In this document: piece after piece, positions 44,758 to 55,989 of the stretch
How the letters are laid out: the number at the start of each line of letters is the position of its first letter
How positions within the stretch are numbered: the first letter of the stretch is position 1
NCBI GenBank assembly: GCA_948470475.1
Contig: OX419335.1
Coordinates: 23,145,234 to 23,209,233, forward strand
From: Galaxea fascicularis
Taxonomy: Eukaryota > Cnidaria > Anthozoa > Scleractinia > Euphylliidae
Reading direction: 5' to 3'
Length of the DNA: 64,000 nt
The notes under the pieces: model-generated
What the model was told of the DNA's origin: nothing
The model's database searches: none
What the model saw: the letters and a program-made list of their open reading frames with translations, nothing else
Program-made: the position numbers and the translations under genes

Positions 44758-44984
44758 AAGCCGGGCTACACGTTGAAACATTATTATACAACATTTGTTG
44801 ATCCGACAATGCTGGAGCGTTTAGCACCCATGTTTGTTCGACATCTTTTGTTGGACAAATGTTTGATAAGTCCTCAAACATTCGTCCAACAACAACAAAA
44901 TCGAAAAACATGGGTGCTAAGAGCTCCAACACTGTCGGATCAACAAATGTTGTACAGCAATGTTGAAGCGTGTAGCCCCAGCTT
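44758..44984. mobile_element. Foldback MITE, GGGCTACACG ends
   Basis: The arms (GGGCTACACGTTGAA, TTGTTGATCCGACAATGCTG and their complements) fold almost end to end over about 227 bp. Confidence 0.7.
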
Positions 44985-45117
44985 TACATCACAAGCTGCA
45001 GCACGCACAATTTCTTCGCTGTCCCGCATTGTCGAGTTATAAAAGCACTTGAGAATTTAAAAGCATTCGGCTGCTCCTCGTACTTCTCTATGCATTCTCT
45101 CGTGTTCTTTAAAATTT

Positions 45118-45241
45118 GCGCGTGCTTCTACAACTCCAACAATGCACTCGATGGCGTTTTTATTACTGAAGCCGCGCGCGTGCATTATTAAAGTAATAAA
45201 AAACGCACCGAGTGCATTGTTGAGTTATATAAGCACGCGGG
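45118..45241. repeat. Palindrome with CAACAATGCACTCG arms
   Basis: CAACAATGCACTCGATGGCG pairs with CGCACCGAGTGCATTGTTG around a GCGCGCG-containing centre. The outer arms end GCTTCTACAACTC and GAGTTATATAAGC. Confidence 0.75.
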
Positions 45242-45271
45242 AATTTTTAAGAACACGAGAGAAGTGCCTTA

Positions 45272-45907
45272 GGCACTGTTTACACGGACGCGGTTTCATT
45301 TGTAACCGCATCGGTTTCGATGCGGTTACACCTTTCGTTTACACGGAGCCGGCCGAGTTCGTTATCAAAACCGGGTCGTTTTGAAAACGCTTTCAAAAGT
45401 GGAGCGTTTTCAAAACGATACGGTTTCGAGGTCGTGTAAACGGCGAAACTGCATCGATTTGAAAACGGTCTGGCTAGAAATTGGCTGGCTCGCGAAGTAA
45501 ATATGGTAAATCTCGCACGGAGTGCAGCGCTTTGCTGCACAATCACAACTTTGATCTGTGGTTTAACTTCGCTTTTGCTGCTTTCGTGTATTTTACTATA
45601 ACCCGAGAGCCATACCGCAATAACAGGCAGAGATGTCTTGAAATGTTGACTTTTTCGTCGATATGGTCCTGCAGAGTAACGAAGAGAAAAGCCAAACGAC
45701 GATTCTGGATTCGGCCTCATGTCTGGTCAAATCTAGATCCAATTGACGAAGCACAAAGGCCTGAGAAAGAGATCGCCTTGACATAAACGGTTGGATTTAA
45801 CGGTTGGATAGGTTCCGTGTAAACTCTTTGAAACCGTGTCGTTTTCGATGCGGTTTCCAGATCATGAAACCGTTTCGATTGGAAACCGCGTCCGTGTAAA
45901 CGTAGCC
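45272..45907. mobile_element. Harbinger-type MITE, 636 bp, TTA target duplication
   Basis: Ends GGCACTGTTTACACGGACGC and GCGTCCGTGTAAACGTAGCC, with TTA on both sides (45269-45271, 45908-45910). The ACACGGA and AAAACG themes recur inside as subterminal repeats. It lies inside a foldback of the AGCACGCGGGAA/AGTGCTTCTGG family, so it is a nested insertion. Confidence 0.8.
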
Positions 45908-45910
45908 TTA

Positions 45911-46200
45911 GAAGCACGAGCCGAACGCGAGTGCTTCTGGCACTTCTCTGGCCCAAGTCCTTATATAACTCAACAATGTACGAAGAACAAGTTTTTTATT
46001 TCTTTTATAAAATGTCCCCGAGATTGAGTGAGCTTTCATACCTATTTGCTCGCGCAATAGCTTGTGACGTAGGCAGCGTGCATTATAACTCAACAGTGCA
46101 CGCGCGTGACGTAAGCGCGTGCTTTGTCGGGATATAATGAACTCGATTCGACCAATCACAGCGCGCGTAGCTCTTCCAACATTTTATAAAACTCAAAAAA
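45911..46200. repeat. Dispersed repeat with ATATAACTCAACAATG
   Basis: The motif ATATAACTCAACAATG, followed by GAACAAGTTTTTTATTTC, recurs with variation at about 21600, 44630 and inverted at 45215. This supports a MITE-like family concentrated in the spacer. It ends near ACCAATCACAGCGCGCG. Confidence 0.55.
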
Positions 46201-47105
46201 GCAAGTCGCGTCGAATCATAACACGCGGAATTTCTCAATTATTTATTAATCCTTTAAAAAAACATAATGAGATAAAGCAAAGAGTGCTTATTTCTTCGAA
46301 CAAGATTTTGGTTTCATAGTTTCGAGCTCTGTATCAGGAACGAAATTGAATTATTCACCTGATCAAACATGGCCTGACTTCTGAGTGAAATACTTTTCCA
46401 ATTTGTAAATTCATCTACTTTTTTTTTAATACTTTCTCTGATCATGAAGTCAGGCAAAATGTCTTGTTCCCACGACGAAATAGACATTTTATTTGCATTA
46501 AATCAATTCGATTACATGTACCACTCTATCACGAACGTTTAAAGCACTTTGTATAAATGCACACAAGAACAAGCCAAAATCTTTTTCCTCCTGGGAAAAG
46601 AGCCGGTTTAATTTATCAGTTCGTGTATGCAATAAAAAGAACACGTGCTGAGGATGACATCTGTAGAATGTTTCTTTTGTGTTCTTGTTATTTACGAAAT
46701 GTTCTCAGTAGTCGCATATAAAATCAATTTAAAAGGCGAATTTTGATGCGTTAAACACTTTTAAATCACTTGGAGCGTTTGTACAAAGCATTTCATTTCC
46801 AAATAAATACATAGGACTCTAATTCATACTTACGAAAAGTTTGTTTGCAATCTGACAAATTATGACGCATGGAGAGCAGTCATACCGGGACCGAAACTGT
46901 CGCCAAAAATATCAAAATAAATTAGAGGATATACATTTGCGAACATAGTAAAAACATTATACTTATCCGAATTCATTCCCAAAATGTTTAATTTCACTTT
47001 CCATATCTTCTCTGTAAATTACCAACAGCATTTCAGGCGTTACCTTACGCCCCCCCACCCACTCACCCACCCCACAGCAATCCGTTAGCTTTTTCATTCC
47101 CAGTT
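46201..47105. other. Stretch without a recognised gene
   Basis: AT-rich, no coding frame or repeat arms recognised; a short C-rich run is near 47050. Confidence 0.55.
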
Positions 47106-47519
47106 CATTGCCGGATTTCATACCGTGAGGGCATGGGTATGAGTCCGTGTATTATGGGATTAAGAACACAAGACCCATATATTCTGAAAGAGCACATCGA
47201 GCTTTACAAAATCCTCAAGTTTCGTGTCAATTGGGCCAATATTGAACAGGAAACAGCCATTCAAAAACTTAAAAATTTACTAACAAATGTATGGATTGCC
47301 GGACACCTGTCCGGAAATGTCCGGAAATCCACACATTTCTTAGCAAATTTTGGAGTTTTTGAATGGCTGTATCTTGTTCAACATTTGACCCAATTAACAC
47401 GAAACGTGAGGATTTTATAAAGCTCGGTGTGCTCTTTCAGAATATATGGGTCTTGTGTTGTTAATCCCATAATACATTGACTCATACCCAGGCCCTCACG
47501 GTATGAAATCCGGCAATGC
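47106..47519. repeat. 414 bp hairpin with near-identical 205 bp arms, each readable as a peptide
   Basis: CATTGCCGGATTTCATACCG pairs with CGGTATGAAATCCGGCAATG at the outer ends and the pairing continues to a small GTCCGG-rich centre. Both arms, read inwards, encode nearly the same peptide (GLRTQDPYILKEHIELYKIL on plus, GLTTQDPYILKEHTELYKIL on minus), so the arms arose by inverted duplication of a coding or formerly coding piece. A transcript would form a long double-stranded RNA. Confidence 0.8.
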
Positions 47520-48014
47520 GCATGTAACGCTTCGCAATGTGAACCATTCCAAGGTTCCGTAGGTCTCTGTAAAATGTGCAACTTATGATAAGTTCCATGG
47601 ATGTTTTCCAGTGAATTAACCGGCTTGAAGGTGAAGGGCATTTGGAGAAACGTCCGAGCATTTCACTAACATTCGCATGCCATTACGGACATCAACATTA
47701 CTTTGCTTGGAACGTTGTCTGATGGATTCGGGACTTGAATGTCTGAAAGCTTTTTATGAATCAGGATCACATACTCAAGAAAGAGAAGATAACTTGGCGT
47801 GATGTCTGTGAATGTACTTGGACACTCATGTTTTGGTGAGCGGATGGCTACACCAAAATTGATCGAAAGCTGAATCGTGTTTAACGGTGAACTAGAGCTG
47901 TCACGCAATACTAACAACACATAAAGGTTCATTGGATCTTGCTTAGCCTTTGACTCTCGTTATACATCCAAATCATAAATAATATGACAAGATACCGTCG
48001 CTATTGGCTGTTTA
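47520..48014. other. Stretch without a recognised gene
   Basis: No coding frame or repeat arms recognised before the right duplication arm begins. Confidence 0.55.
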
Positions 48015-48755
48015 CACCTGTCGTTGGTTGTTAAAACGGCGAAAAGCGGAAATTAAGATCGACAGCAGAGCAGAAGTAGCAGTTGTATCGAACTTGACTG
48101 GGAAAATGACAATGGACGAAGCAGTGAAACAGTGAACCGTTAAAAAAGTTTAATTCAGTGGACCAATTTTAACACTGGCTTACAACATTAACCTATGTAT
48201 GGTGAGTAACTAGCAATTAGTAGAATATTTGTATCTTCCCGGACCCTTGAGAAAAAAGAATTTGAAAATGCCAAATTTTACCAGTTTCGAAAATGACACG
48301 AAGTATGCCTTTCATGTTTGCATGTAGAACTTAATCGATGCATAGCAAACATTTGTTCTGGTATGCATTTGAACTATCAAAGGACAACTGTGATGTTGAT
48401 GGAAAATCAAATCTGCTACTTGAATAACCTCAGAGATACACACTGCTAAAGTTGATCTAAAATCACAACTTTTGTCACGCCGCTGGGCGTTTTTTTTTTT
48501 TTTTGGGGGGGGGGTGGTCTGTTCTCGGAAACAATAAAGACAATAGACAAATTTTATTACCATGGATAATGTCGGGTAGTTTCACCAATATAGCAGGCAA
48601 TTCAGCCCACACAGGAATTTGTAAATCACACTCGGCGCACGAAGCTCAGAAGGGATCGTTCACAATATGCATACTGCCGATATGAGATGAAAATCTGAAA
48701 AGTTTGATATCTAAGTTATTACAATACAGATTAATGAGGCGACGAATCCTTTTCT

Positions 48756-48881
48756 ATCAAATGAAGAATGATCGTCGCAGTTGTGATCGCAATTTTTGCA
48801 ATTGCGTAACGAAGCCTGAAAAAAATTCAGGACTTCAACGGGGCTTGAACCCGTGACCTCGCGATTCCGGTGCGATGCTCT

Positions 48882-48916
<35 letters not shown>

Positions 48917-49042
48917 AGGTCAATTTTGGGTTCATATGTTCCCGTGAAAGATATGTAAGTGGATGATGCATATGAAAGAAATCATATGTGAACTGCGGAT
49001 ATGAAATCAAATGAAGAATGATCGTCGCAGTTGTGATCGCAA
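48756..49042 (-). mobile_element. tRNA-derived SINE with CTTTTCT target duplication
   Basis: Flanked by CTTTTCT at 48749-48755 and 49043-49049. The inverted Penelope copy at 49710-49725 keeps the uninterrupted site. The insert contains one tRNA-like head and two copies of a body segment (CAAATGAAGAATGATCGTCG), so it is a dimer-like unit with a truncated first body. Confidence 0.85.
48830..48901 (-). tRNA. tRNA-like head of the SINE, probably not a working tRNA
   Basis: A 72-base cloverleaf: acceptor GGCTTCA with TGAAGTC, D arm GCTCAGTTGGTAGAGC, T arm ACGGGTTCAAGCCCCGT. The anticodon loop CCGGAAT would give GGA, but position 33 is C instead of U and the last anticodon-stem pair is A-C. With the SINE context this is a pol III promoter rather than a tRNA gene. 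Confidence 0.6.
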
Positions 49043-49112
49043 CTTTTCTGTGTAACAGCGTTGGAGCAAGTGCTGTATGTGAATAGGCCTGTATAGATTA
49101 CGTCCGTAAATT

Positions 49113-49217
49113 GAAGATCATTTGGTGACCCTTCTACGGAAGATTCACGTGACGTCATACTAATAAGTAGTATGACGTCACGTGAATATTCCTTAGAAGG
49201 GTCACCAAATGACCTTC
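49113..49217. repeat. 105 bp palindrome inside the Penelope loop
   Basis: CATTTGGTGACCCTTCT and AGAAGGGTCACCAAATG arms, continuing as TTCACGTGACGTCATACT and its complement around AATAAG. It contains TGACGTCA, a CRE-like 8-mer, in both arms. Confidence 0.85.
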
Positions 49218-50233
49218 ATTTTTCAGCTCTTTTTATTCAAATAAAGCTCTGTTAACTGGCACTGTTTAATAGCTTCTTGGAATAATTTTGAAAGTCGCTT
49301 TGAACCCTAATCTATCCGTTTTATAGTGATACATTAAAGAACCGTGCGTTACCCAACGGGTATAACTGTGACTCGATTTCGTGACCTTTAGCTTTCGATT
49401 GCTCTTTCAAGTTTTTTCAGATGTCTCTTTCAATTTTTCCAGCGGCACGCTGTCCATTGATAAGTGTATCCGCCATATGGCTACTTCGCTAGTGGCACCA
49501 ATGGAAAGAGATCATGGAAGATGATGAGATATTATGCAGAATAAAATGGTTATCTTCGACAAGCAACGTTTTAAATTCTGCTAGCATCTTTTCCGAGTTT
49601 TGGCAAATTTTGGGAAACTTTTGACTATTTTTCAGAGCAACTTTGGTTCAATTTACGGGCGCAATCTATACAGGCCTATTCACATACAGCACTTGCTCCA
49701 ACGCTGTCACACAGAAAAGGATTCGTCGCCTCATTAATCTGTATTGTAATAACTTAGACATCAAACTTTTCAGATTTTTATCTCATATCGGCAGTATGTT
49801 TGTTGTAAACGATCCCTTGTGAGCTTCGTGCGCCGAGTGTGATTTACAAATTCCTGTGTGTGGGCTGAATTGCCTGCTATATTGGTGAAACTACCCGACA
49901 TTTTTGCACACGCCTGCGTGCCGAGCACCTTGTTTCTATGGGACCTCTCACATATTTGAACATTTACAGAATTCCCAACATTGCCGCACTTAATGTTCTC
50001 ATAATTGTTTTAGTATGATAATCGTAGATAACGCTTCCACCAGTTTCCAAGTTAAGATTAAAGAATCTTTACACATACAATGGGAGCAGCGCTCTTTAAG
50101 TCAGCAAGTGCATCGCATTAATTTAGAACTTTCTTTGTAATCACACATTTTTTCGTGTTTTCTATTGTTACTATACTCATTACTATTCTCTGTTACACTG
50201 TATATTCATCTTATACTTACGTAAATATTCCAA

Positions 50234-50261
50234 CTGACGATGGCAGAAGAACTACAGAAAC
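50234..50261 (+). ncRNA. Hammerhead ribozyme relic downstream of the Penelope-like ORF
   Basis: CTGACGA (50234-50240) and GAAAC (50257-50261) are the two conserved core segments of a type I hammerhead, at the spacing seen in Penelope-like elements. The intervening stem II segment no longer pairs well, so self-cleavage is doubtful. Confidence 0.45.
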
Positions 50262-50577
50262 ATGTTTTTCTTTAAAATGTCGTTTCCTCTCTTAAAATCT
50301 TATCGTTTCTGCTCTTACGTTGACCATCCACATTCTTTTGTGGAGCAACTTAGGGAAAATCATCTTAGCAATCCAAGAGACCTTGACCAGCGGCGTGTTT
50401 TCCTTCCTCAAAAACTACATATTAAACATTTTTTATCGCTTCATCGTATTTTGTATGAAGTCTTCCCTAAATAAGTAATATGATTCAGTACTCATGCCAA
50501 ATTATTTATAGAAATTGATGTTAATTGAGCAACTATTGCTTCACAAGTTTCAAATCTGACCTTATATTTATCTAACA

Positions 50578-50915
50578 AGGAGCCCATCGGCACTGGGAGC
50601 GTACAACTCCCATACTAAGCTTTTGTCACGGCATTTTTACAGAGCGATTTATATTTAGACTATCTTTCCCGTGAAAAAATGTAGTTCCGGTACACGTGAT
50701 ACCGCATCATCATCACCTTTCTATTGTTTTAAAGTTTCTTAGCTTCGCAGAGAAACTTTAGAACAATAGAAAGGTCGAGGAAAAGTTTTGCACGAGAGAA
50801 TGAGGCTCCCGAGGGAGTCTTATATTCGCGGCAAACTCAATCCAAAAATAAATCGGTCTGTGAAAACGCCGTGAAAGGAATATAGGGCAGTTGTACGCTC
50901 CTAGTGATGGGCTCC
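50578..50915. mobile_element. Foldback MITE, AGGAGCCCATC ends
   Basis: AGGAGCCCATCGGCACTGGG on the left, complement of AGGAGCCCATCACTAGGAGC on the right, with GAGCGTACAACT shared. An internal hairpin (50715-50775, CTTTCTATTGTTTTAAAGTT) forms a second palindrome. Confidence 0.8.
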
Positions 50916-51258
50916 TGACCTAACTGATGCCATTGGACCAGAGAGACACGACTACATTTTTTGTGTCTGTTGTTGTCTTTTCATCCATTTTATTCTGACT
51001 TATTTCTTGTTTTTTTTTCTTCGTTTACTGAAGGCACTGCTATTTTTTTAAGGTACGAAATGCTTTGAAGTTGTAATAGGCACAGTCGGTAAAGAGCACT
51101 TAAGGGTCATTCTAGTAAAGTTCAAACTGAGTTCAAGGGTCAGTCCTTGGAAGTTTGTTCTTTGGCATTTAGAGATCATGAATAAAGGAAAAACTAAACT
51201 AATTCTCTCACTGCAAAGGTCGAAGGTATTGTAGTCAACCATTAGATATTCTCTCAGT

Positions 51259-52254
51259 TCACAAGTTTTCTTCTGCCATTTCCTCCTGCTTATTCAAAGG
51301 TACTGCCCTTGTGGACTTCGTTTTTCGGCTTTGACTGGTTGACATTTTACTAAACCCTCGTCTTACCATTCTATTAAATGCCAATTTTATGCTGCTGCTC
51401 AATCTAATGTAAAGCCATGGGTTGATGGCGCTGTTTGCATGACCCAGCCAGTAGACAAGATACATGACAAACTTGGGTGGTTGATGAGCGGTTATTCCAA
51501 TGAAGAGGTGAAAACACTGCGCGGGGAGCCAGCATAGAGCAAATGTAGCAACAATGATGACGAGCATTCGGACAACCTTTCTCTTTCCGATTTCCTGCCG
51601 CTGCTGGTTTTGAATAAGTTGATTACCAGGTGCCTTACGAAACCATATTTTATGTGCCACCTTAGTGTACAAGACGGTCATGACAACCAGGGGAAGCAGA
51701 TAGCTGATGGAGAACAGATAGCAGAAGAAGGCGCGGAAAATCATTTCCGTGTGATCCTGTCCAAACATAGCAAAATTATATGCACACAACTCATTTTTGT
51801 AGTGATGTAAGACTGGTACGATGGACATCAAGGAGATTGATAAGATCCAAGCAAGTGGGGCAACGAACTTTGTTTTTCTGAACCAGGCACTGCGGTTACT
51901 GAAAGGCCAAACAAAGGCATAGTATCGGTCGATCGCCATAAACGTTAGACAGAGTATGGATGCCATAATGGCAATGTTCGCCGCGCCAAAGAAGGCTCTG
52001 CATGTGATATCTCCAAGAAGTCCCACAAATGGCCACTTGCCCTCATTATAGAAGAAAACAATGGACCAAGGCATCGCCACCAAGGTCACTATTAAATCAG
52101 CGACGGCCATGTTAACAAACATAGAGCTGGTTAATGATCGTACCTCGGGCTTCTTCCAGACGATGTAGATTAAGATTATGTTCCCTGCCACTGATACAAT
52201 AATTGTTACGGCGTACAAAACTGTGAATATCCATTCAGCTTCGCTGTCTGCCAT
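51259..52254 (-). CDS. Class A GPCR, neuropeptide-receptor-like, copy 2
   Basis: A 331-residue intronless receptor, about 24 substitutions and one 9-residue deletion (third extracellular loop, before FVMYLVYWLG) from copy 1. All class A hallmarks are present: GN in TM1, AD in TM2, Cys85 at the start of TM3 (TGC at 52000-52002) with Cys157 in the second loop, DRY (109-111) followed by WPF, CWLP, and NPWLY. The start at MADSEA follows a poly-A stretch on the coding strand. This copy looks fully functional and probably represents the ancestral state. Expression and ligand cannot be read from the sequence. Confidence 0.92.
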   Translation of the reverse strand: MADSEAEWIFTVLYAVTIIVSVAGNIILIYIVWKKPEVRSLTSSMFVNMAVADLIVTLVAMPWSIVFFYNEGKWPFVGLLGDITCRAFFGAANIAIMASILCLTFMAIDRYYAFVWPFSNRSAWFRKTKFVAPLAWILSISLMSIVPVLHHYKNELCAYNFAMFGQDHTEMIFRAFFCYLFSISYLLPLVVMTVLYTKVAHKIWFRKAPGNQLIQNQQRQEIGKRKVVRMLVIIVATFALCWLPAQCFHLFIGITAHQPPKFVMYLVYWLGHANSAINPWLYIRLSSSIKLAFNRMVRRGFSKMSTSQSRKTKSTRAVPLNKQEEMAEENL

Positions 52255-52964
52255 TTTTTTTTTGTCTGCCGAGAAATTACACGTAGCAAACTTTGTTAAT
52301 TCTACTGTTAGAGTCTTTATGCCCTTGTCAGGGCTTAAAATTACTCAAAAAAACGCACATCATGTTTATTTATAGCTGTTACATCCAAGAAATCCATCAT
52401 TTCCAACATTAAAGGATGTTACTAAGTTTACATGAGCAGTTACTAGCTGTTACTGGAAATGTCAAGTTTCAACTCACGTGAACTTCACCTACAGAGCGGA
52501 GATGACAGATCGATATCATGGATTTCACGGGAGTACGGATCGCATCTTCACTATAACTTTCTTACCACTAGCAGTTTATCCGGTCAGTTTTAAGCTCTTT
52601 AAGGTATAGGAGGTTGTGGTGTGGGCAAATTCACTCAGACGATCACTCCCTTATTCACTCCATTCCTATTAATTTATTCATTTAACTTGGATTAAACGTT
52701 TTTTCTGCCCCTCTCCTGGTATGTATTATGTTTGTCTCCATAGTCGTCTTCTCCAAATATTCACAAGTTTTCGGGGGTAGTAGAAAGGCATAGATTTTTG
52801 CGGTTTTTGCTTTTTAGAAAAAAACCGTAAGAAAAAACCGTCTGATCAATTTTACTGCTTAGACGTGCACGTAATGAAATGTTTCTGAAGACACTTCGGC
52901 CGAGTTCTGTTCAAGGTGATTGCTCGATTCAGTTCCAGCAAATAGCCGTCCAAGCCAAAACTTA

Positions 52965-53311
52965 GGCGTTGTTCACACTTGGTGCCCGAGCACTGTACCC
53001 GGACACGGTGCCTTACGGGCCCCAATGTGAACACGACTTTTTGTAAGTGCCCGTGTCAATAATTGGGCACGGGTACAAGGTCGAGACCCTGTACTCGGGC
53101 ACTGAATTGGGCACGGCCACAAGTCTGCACACGTTTCTAGCTAGTACCCAAGACCTGTACCTACAAACTCCCGGCCCTGTTCCTAGCAGTTATTTTACCC
53201 ACAAATCCCTGCTCTTCAGTTTCAAAATTGGGGAAGATCAAAACTGGGCACCGAAGTCTGAACAACGCACAGTTTCGTACCGGTGCCCGGGTACCAAATG
53301 TGAACGGCACC
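52965..53311. mobile_element. Harbinger-type MITE, uninterrupted copy
   Basis: Counterpart of 39613-40445 without the SINE. Ends GGCGTTGTTCACACTTGG and CCAAATGTGAACGGCACC, flanked by TTA. Confidence 0.7.
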
Positions 53312-53419
53312 TTAAACACCGATGTTGTTCCGAAAGTCTATACCTTTGGCGTGAACAATTAGTATAAAACTCTGCAGTTGCTCCTATTTGTGACAGCATA
53401 TTCAACATTTGATATAATG

Positions 53420-53948
53420 TGTTACGAAAAATATATTATTGCGTGACTTGCGTTACTGTCTGGAAATGTCTCGAATCTTCTGCATATTTAATTAGTGCTG
53501 TATCATCGTGATTCAGTAATTCTATTTTAAGTCGTTTGCGTATGTCGCTGTAAATAGTTTCTTATTGTAATGTTACTTTATTTAGCCGAGTCGGAAAGTT
53601 CTAGAATCTTTTGTTGTAAGGTATATAAGCCGATCGGTGAAGCTTTAGTTTTTTTCTTAAGAAAGTAGAAGTAAGTCTGAGAGCTGAGAGCATGTACATT
53701 TGGCGGAGGCCGTGTTTATTGAAGTGTGACAGAAGTCGCGTATACATTGGGCGGAGGCCGTGAGTATTAAAGTGTGACGGAGGTCGAGTGTAATTTTACA
53801 AGCCTAGTGAGAGCTTATTGTGAAGCCTTGTGCAGAGTTTACTACGTTTATTTGGAATAAATAACCTTGTTGCTTTTCCGACAACCCTGCGTTCTGTTTA
53901 GACTGCAAACAACCCACTTCTCACTTTTCAACACAACGACTCGTAACA
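53420..53948 (+). repeat. Solo LTR of the Gypsy family, TAATG target duplication
   Basis: TG...CA-bounded 529 bp matching 3526-4114. TAATG lies on both sides (53415-53419, 53949-53953). It has TATATAAG at 53622-53629 and AATAAA at 53856-53861, so a promoter and polyadenylation signal are retained. The left arm keeps one CATTA at 39505-39509 with no LTR, the exact empty site. Confidence 0.93.
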
Positions 53949-55989
53949 TAATGCATGGTTCAATTCTACTTGTAACCATCCCCCCCCCCCCCCAGGCAAC
54001 CCCTGGGACACGTCCAGCCCTTCGATCCTGGGGGCGGGAAATTGCTTGAAGCGGTCTAGTCCCCGGTGGTAGGGGGCCGGGCAATTTGAAAATAACTTCT
54101 CGTTGTTCTTGCATGTGAAGTAGAAGAATACCAAGTACCGGTCCACAGAGTTTAATATTTTGCTCAGTCCTCTGGTTGAAAAAATGGCAGTTGATTTAAA
54201 CTGTAAAAGGCGAGAAATTTTGGTGCTCTTTGAAAGTATTCATTGACTCCGAGGCTGACTTTAAAAAGTAATTTGATCGAAAGCTCGCGGTTTCATTCTC
54301 TTCACTTGTGCGGTTACAGTATTTTCGTCAGTTTTCTTTTTTAAAGACAGTGTTCATGTTTTTATTATATCTTGAACCGTGAACTTTGTTCAAAACCTCT
54401 AGAAAAGCGTGTACGTTTTTCACAAAACGTCTGCATGTTTTTACTATTGTTCTAAATCAATATTGTTGTATCAATTTTTCACGCAAAATGGTGTATTTGT
54501 GGTTGATAAGGAGCCCCGGGGATGGGGAATTGTCTCTTTCTGTGTGCCCGGGGATGGGGAATAGACCGCCAAGTATGAAAAAAATTGTAAATCCCCGGGG
54601 GTGTGCCAGGGGGGCGGGGGGGATGGTAACAAGTAGAATTGAATATGCATAAGCATAAGTCACAAATATTTTTTTTCTGTGTGAGGATGTCATTGTTTAC
54701 GCGAAGCCGGTGTTGGCCTGACAATTCAAGAAGCTAATCTATTCGGACAAATGAGGTACAAAGCTAGGCTGACTGATGTTTGTAACTGATGTTTGAAAAA
54801 ACATCGTGACCGTGAAGCTTGACTAATTACACTTGGGTCTTTCATAAAATATTTTGATGTTATCTCGCCTTCAGAACGGTCGGAAATTTTATTACGACTA
54901 GAAACATTTATAAACTAACTCAAACTGAGCCATCAACCTGTGAGAAACTTAAAGTTGCATGTTATAGTTTTTAAAAAAGCGACCACATTTGAATATTATT
55001 TTGGTCCGCATACAAAGTTGTATATCTATTCCATCGGCTCAAACTTACGTCTGTCAAAGTTCCAGACAACAAAAAGTTTGGGTCGTATTTGGTCGAATGC
55101 AATTTACATTAATGCTTACGGCGCATGTGAATCGTTAGGGGTATCACTGTAAATGGTACAAAACTGGTATAAATGTACGGGAAATATAAAGCGCATAAAC
55201 GGTTCTAGATTACCAAGCGGTGCACCTTACAAAGTAAGATACGCTCCCAAAAACACAAATAAAATGTACAGGTTTCTTGCCCATCAGTTTATTAAAGAAC
55301 GTTGCTGCAAACACAGCGTGTTGTAATGTTCCCAGAATGTTCCTCATCCATGAGGTGGCTCTTTGGAGCCTTTGATTTAAAACTGGCATCAAACTTGCTA
55401 TATCATAACTTGCCAAAAACACCGTATGTTTGAGATCTTGTACAGGTTGTATACGAAACGTGCGAATGGAAAAGGAACAACAACAACACTGCCAGTTTGG
55501 CACATTAAAGAACACAAAAATCGAAACATGAAAACCTCACTAGTTTTTTTTTTTTAATTAGATGTTAAAGTATTGTTAAGTAAAAGTTGATATATGATAA
55601 ACGTGTTATTATCTCGTGAATGCCTTGGCTCCACGGGGAACTTTTTGCGGCAAATGGCTACATCCGAGTTCGCATTTCATGTGATATATTTTAGTGGTAG
55701 CCGGTTAACAACCACGAGTCACCACGAGTCAAAGGCAGTCACTGCAAGTCACCGCGAGTCACCACGAGTCACCGCGGTGTCACTATGTAATGGAACAGCA
55801 GGCAGTGGAACAGCAGAACTTGCGGAGTTAATGGAACCCGTAAAACTTTTCAAAAACGTTTTCGATTCTTTTGTCTCTAATTTTTTTTTCATTTCAATTT
55901 ACATCATAAACGTTTATTATGCTAGTTTGAGAACTAATCGCGACATTTCGTGGCAAGTACTGCGGCAATATAGTTATCGACTGAATTTG

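Larger units (their letters stand above)
48563..50270 (+). mobile_element. Penelope-like element 3' parts in inverted arrangement
   Basis: The plus-strand part (about 49826-50141) reads as a GIY-YIG endonuclease: VIYKFLCVG, then ACYIGETTRHFCTRLRAEHL, and the C-terminal FQVKIKESLHIQWEQRSLSQ ending NLELSL. An in-frame TGA sits between the two cysteine-containing blocks. An inverted copy of its 5' side (49650-49925) occupies 48563-49115. Paired partial copies head to head are common for Penelope-like elements. No reverse transcriptase is legible. A SINE (48756-49042) interrupts the left member. Confidence 0.75.

Noticed and set aside
45280..45956. Several 60-146 codon frames on both strands
   Set aside because: They fall in the 636 bp MITE made of inverted GAAACCG repeats; no start or domain support.
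48830..48901. Functional tRNA gene
   Set aside because: C at position 33, a mismatch at the base of the anticodon loop, and SINE body sequence attached on both sides.
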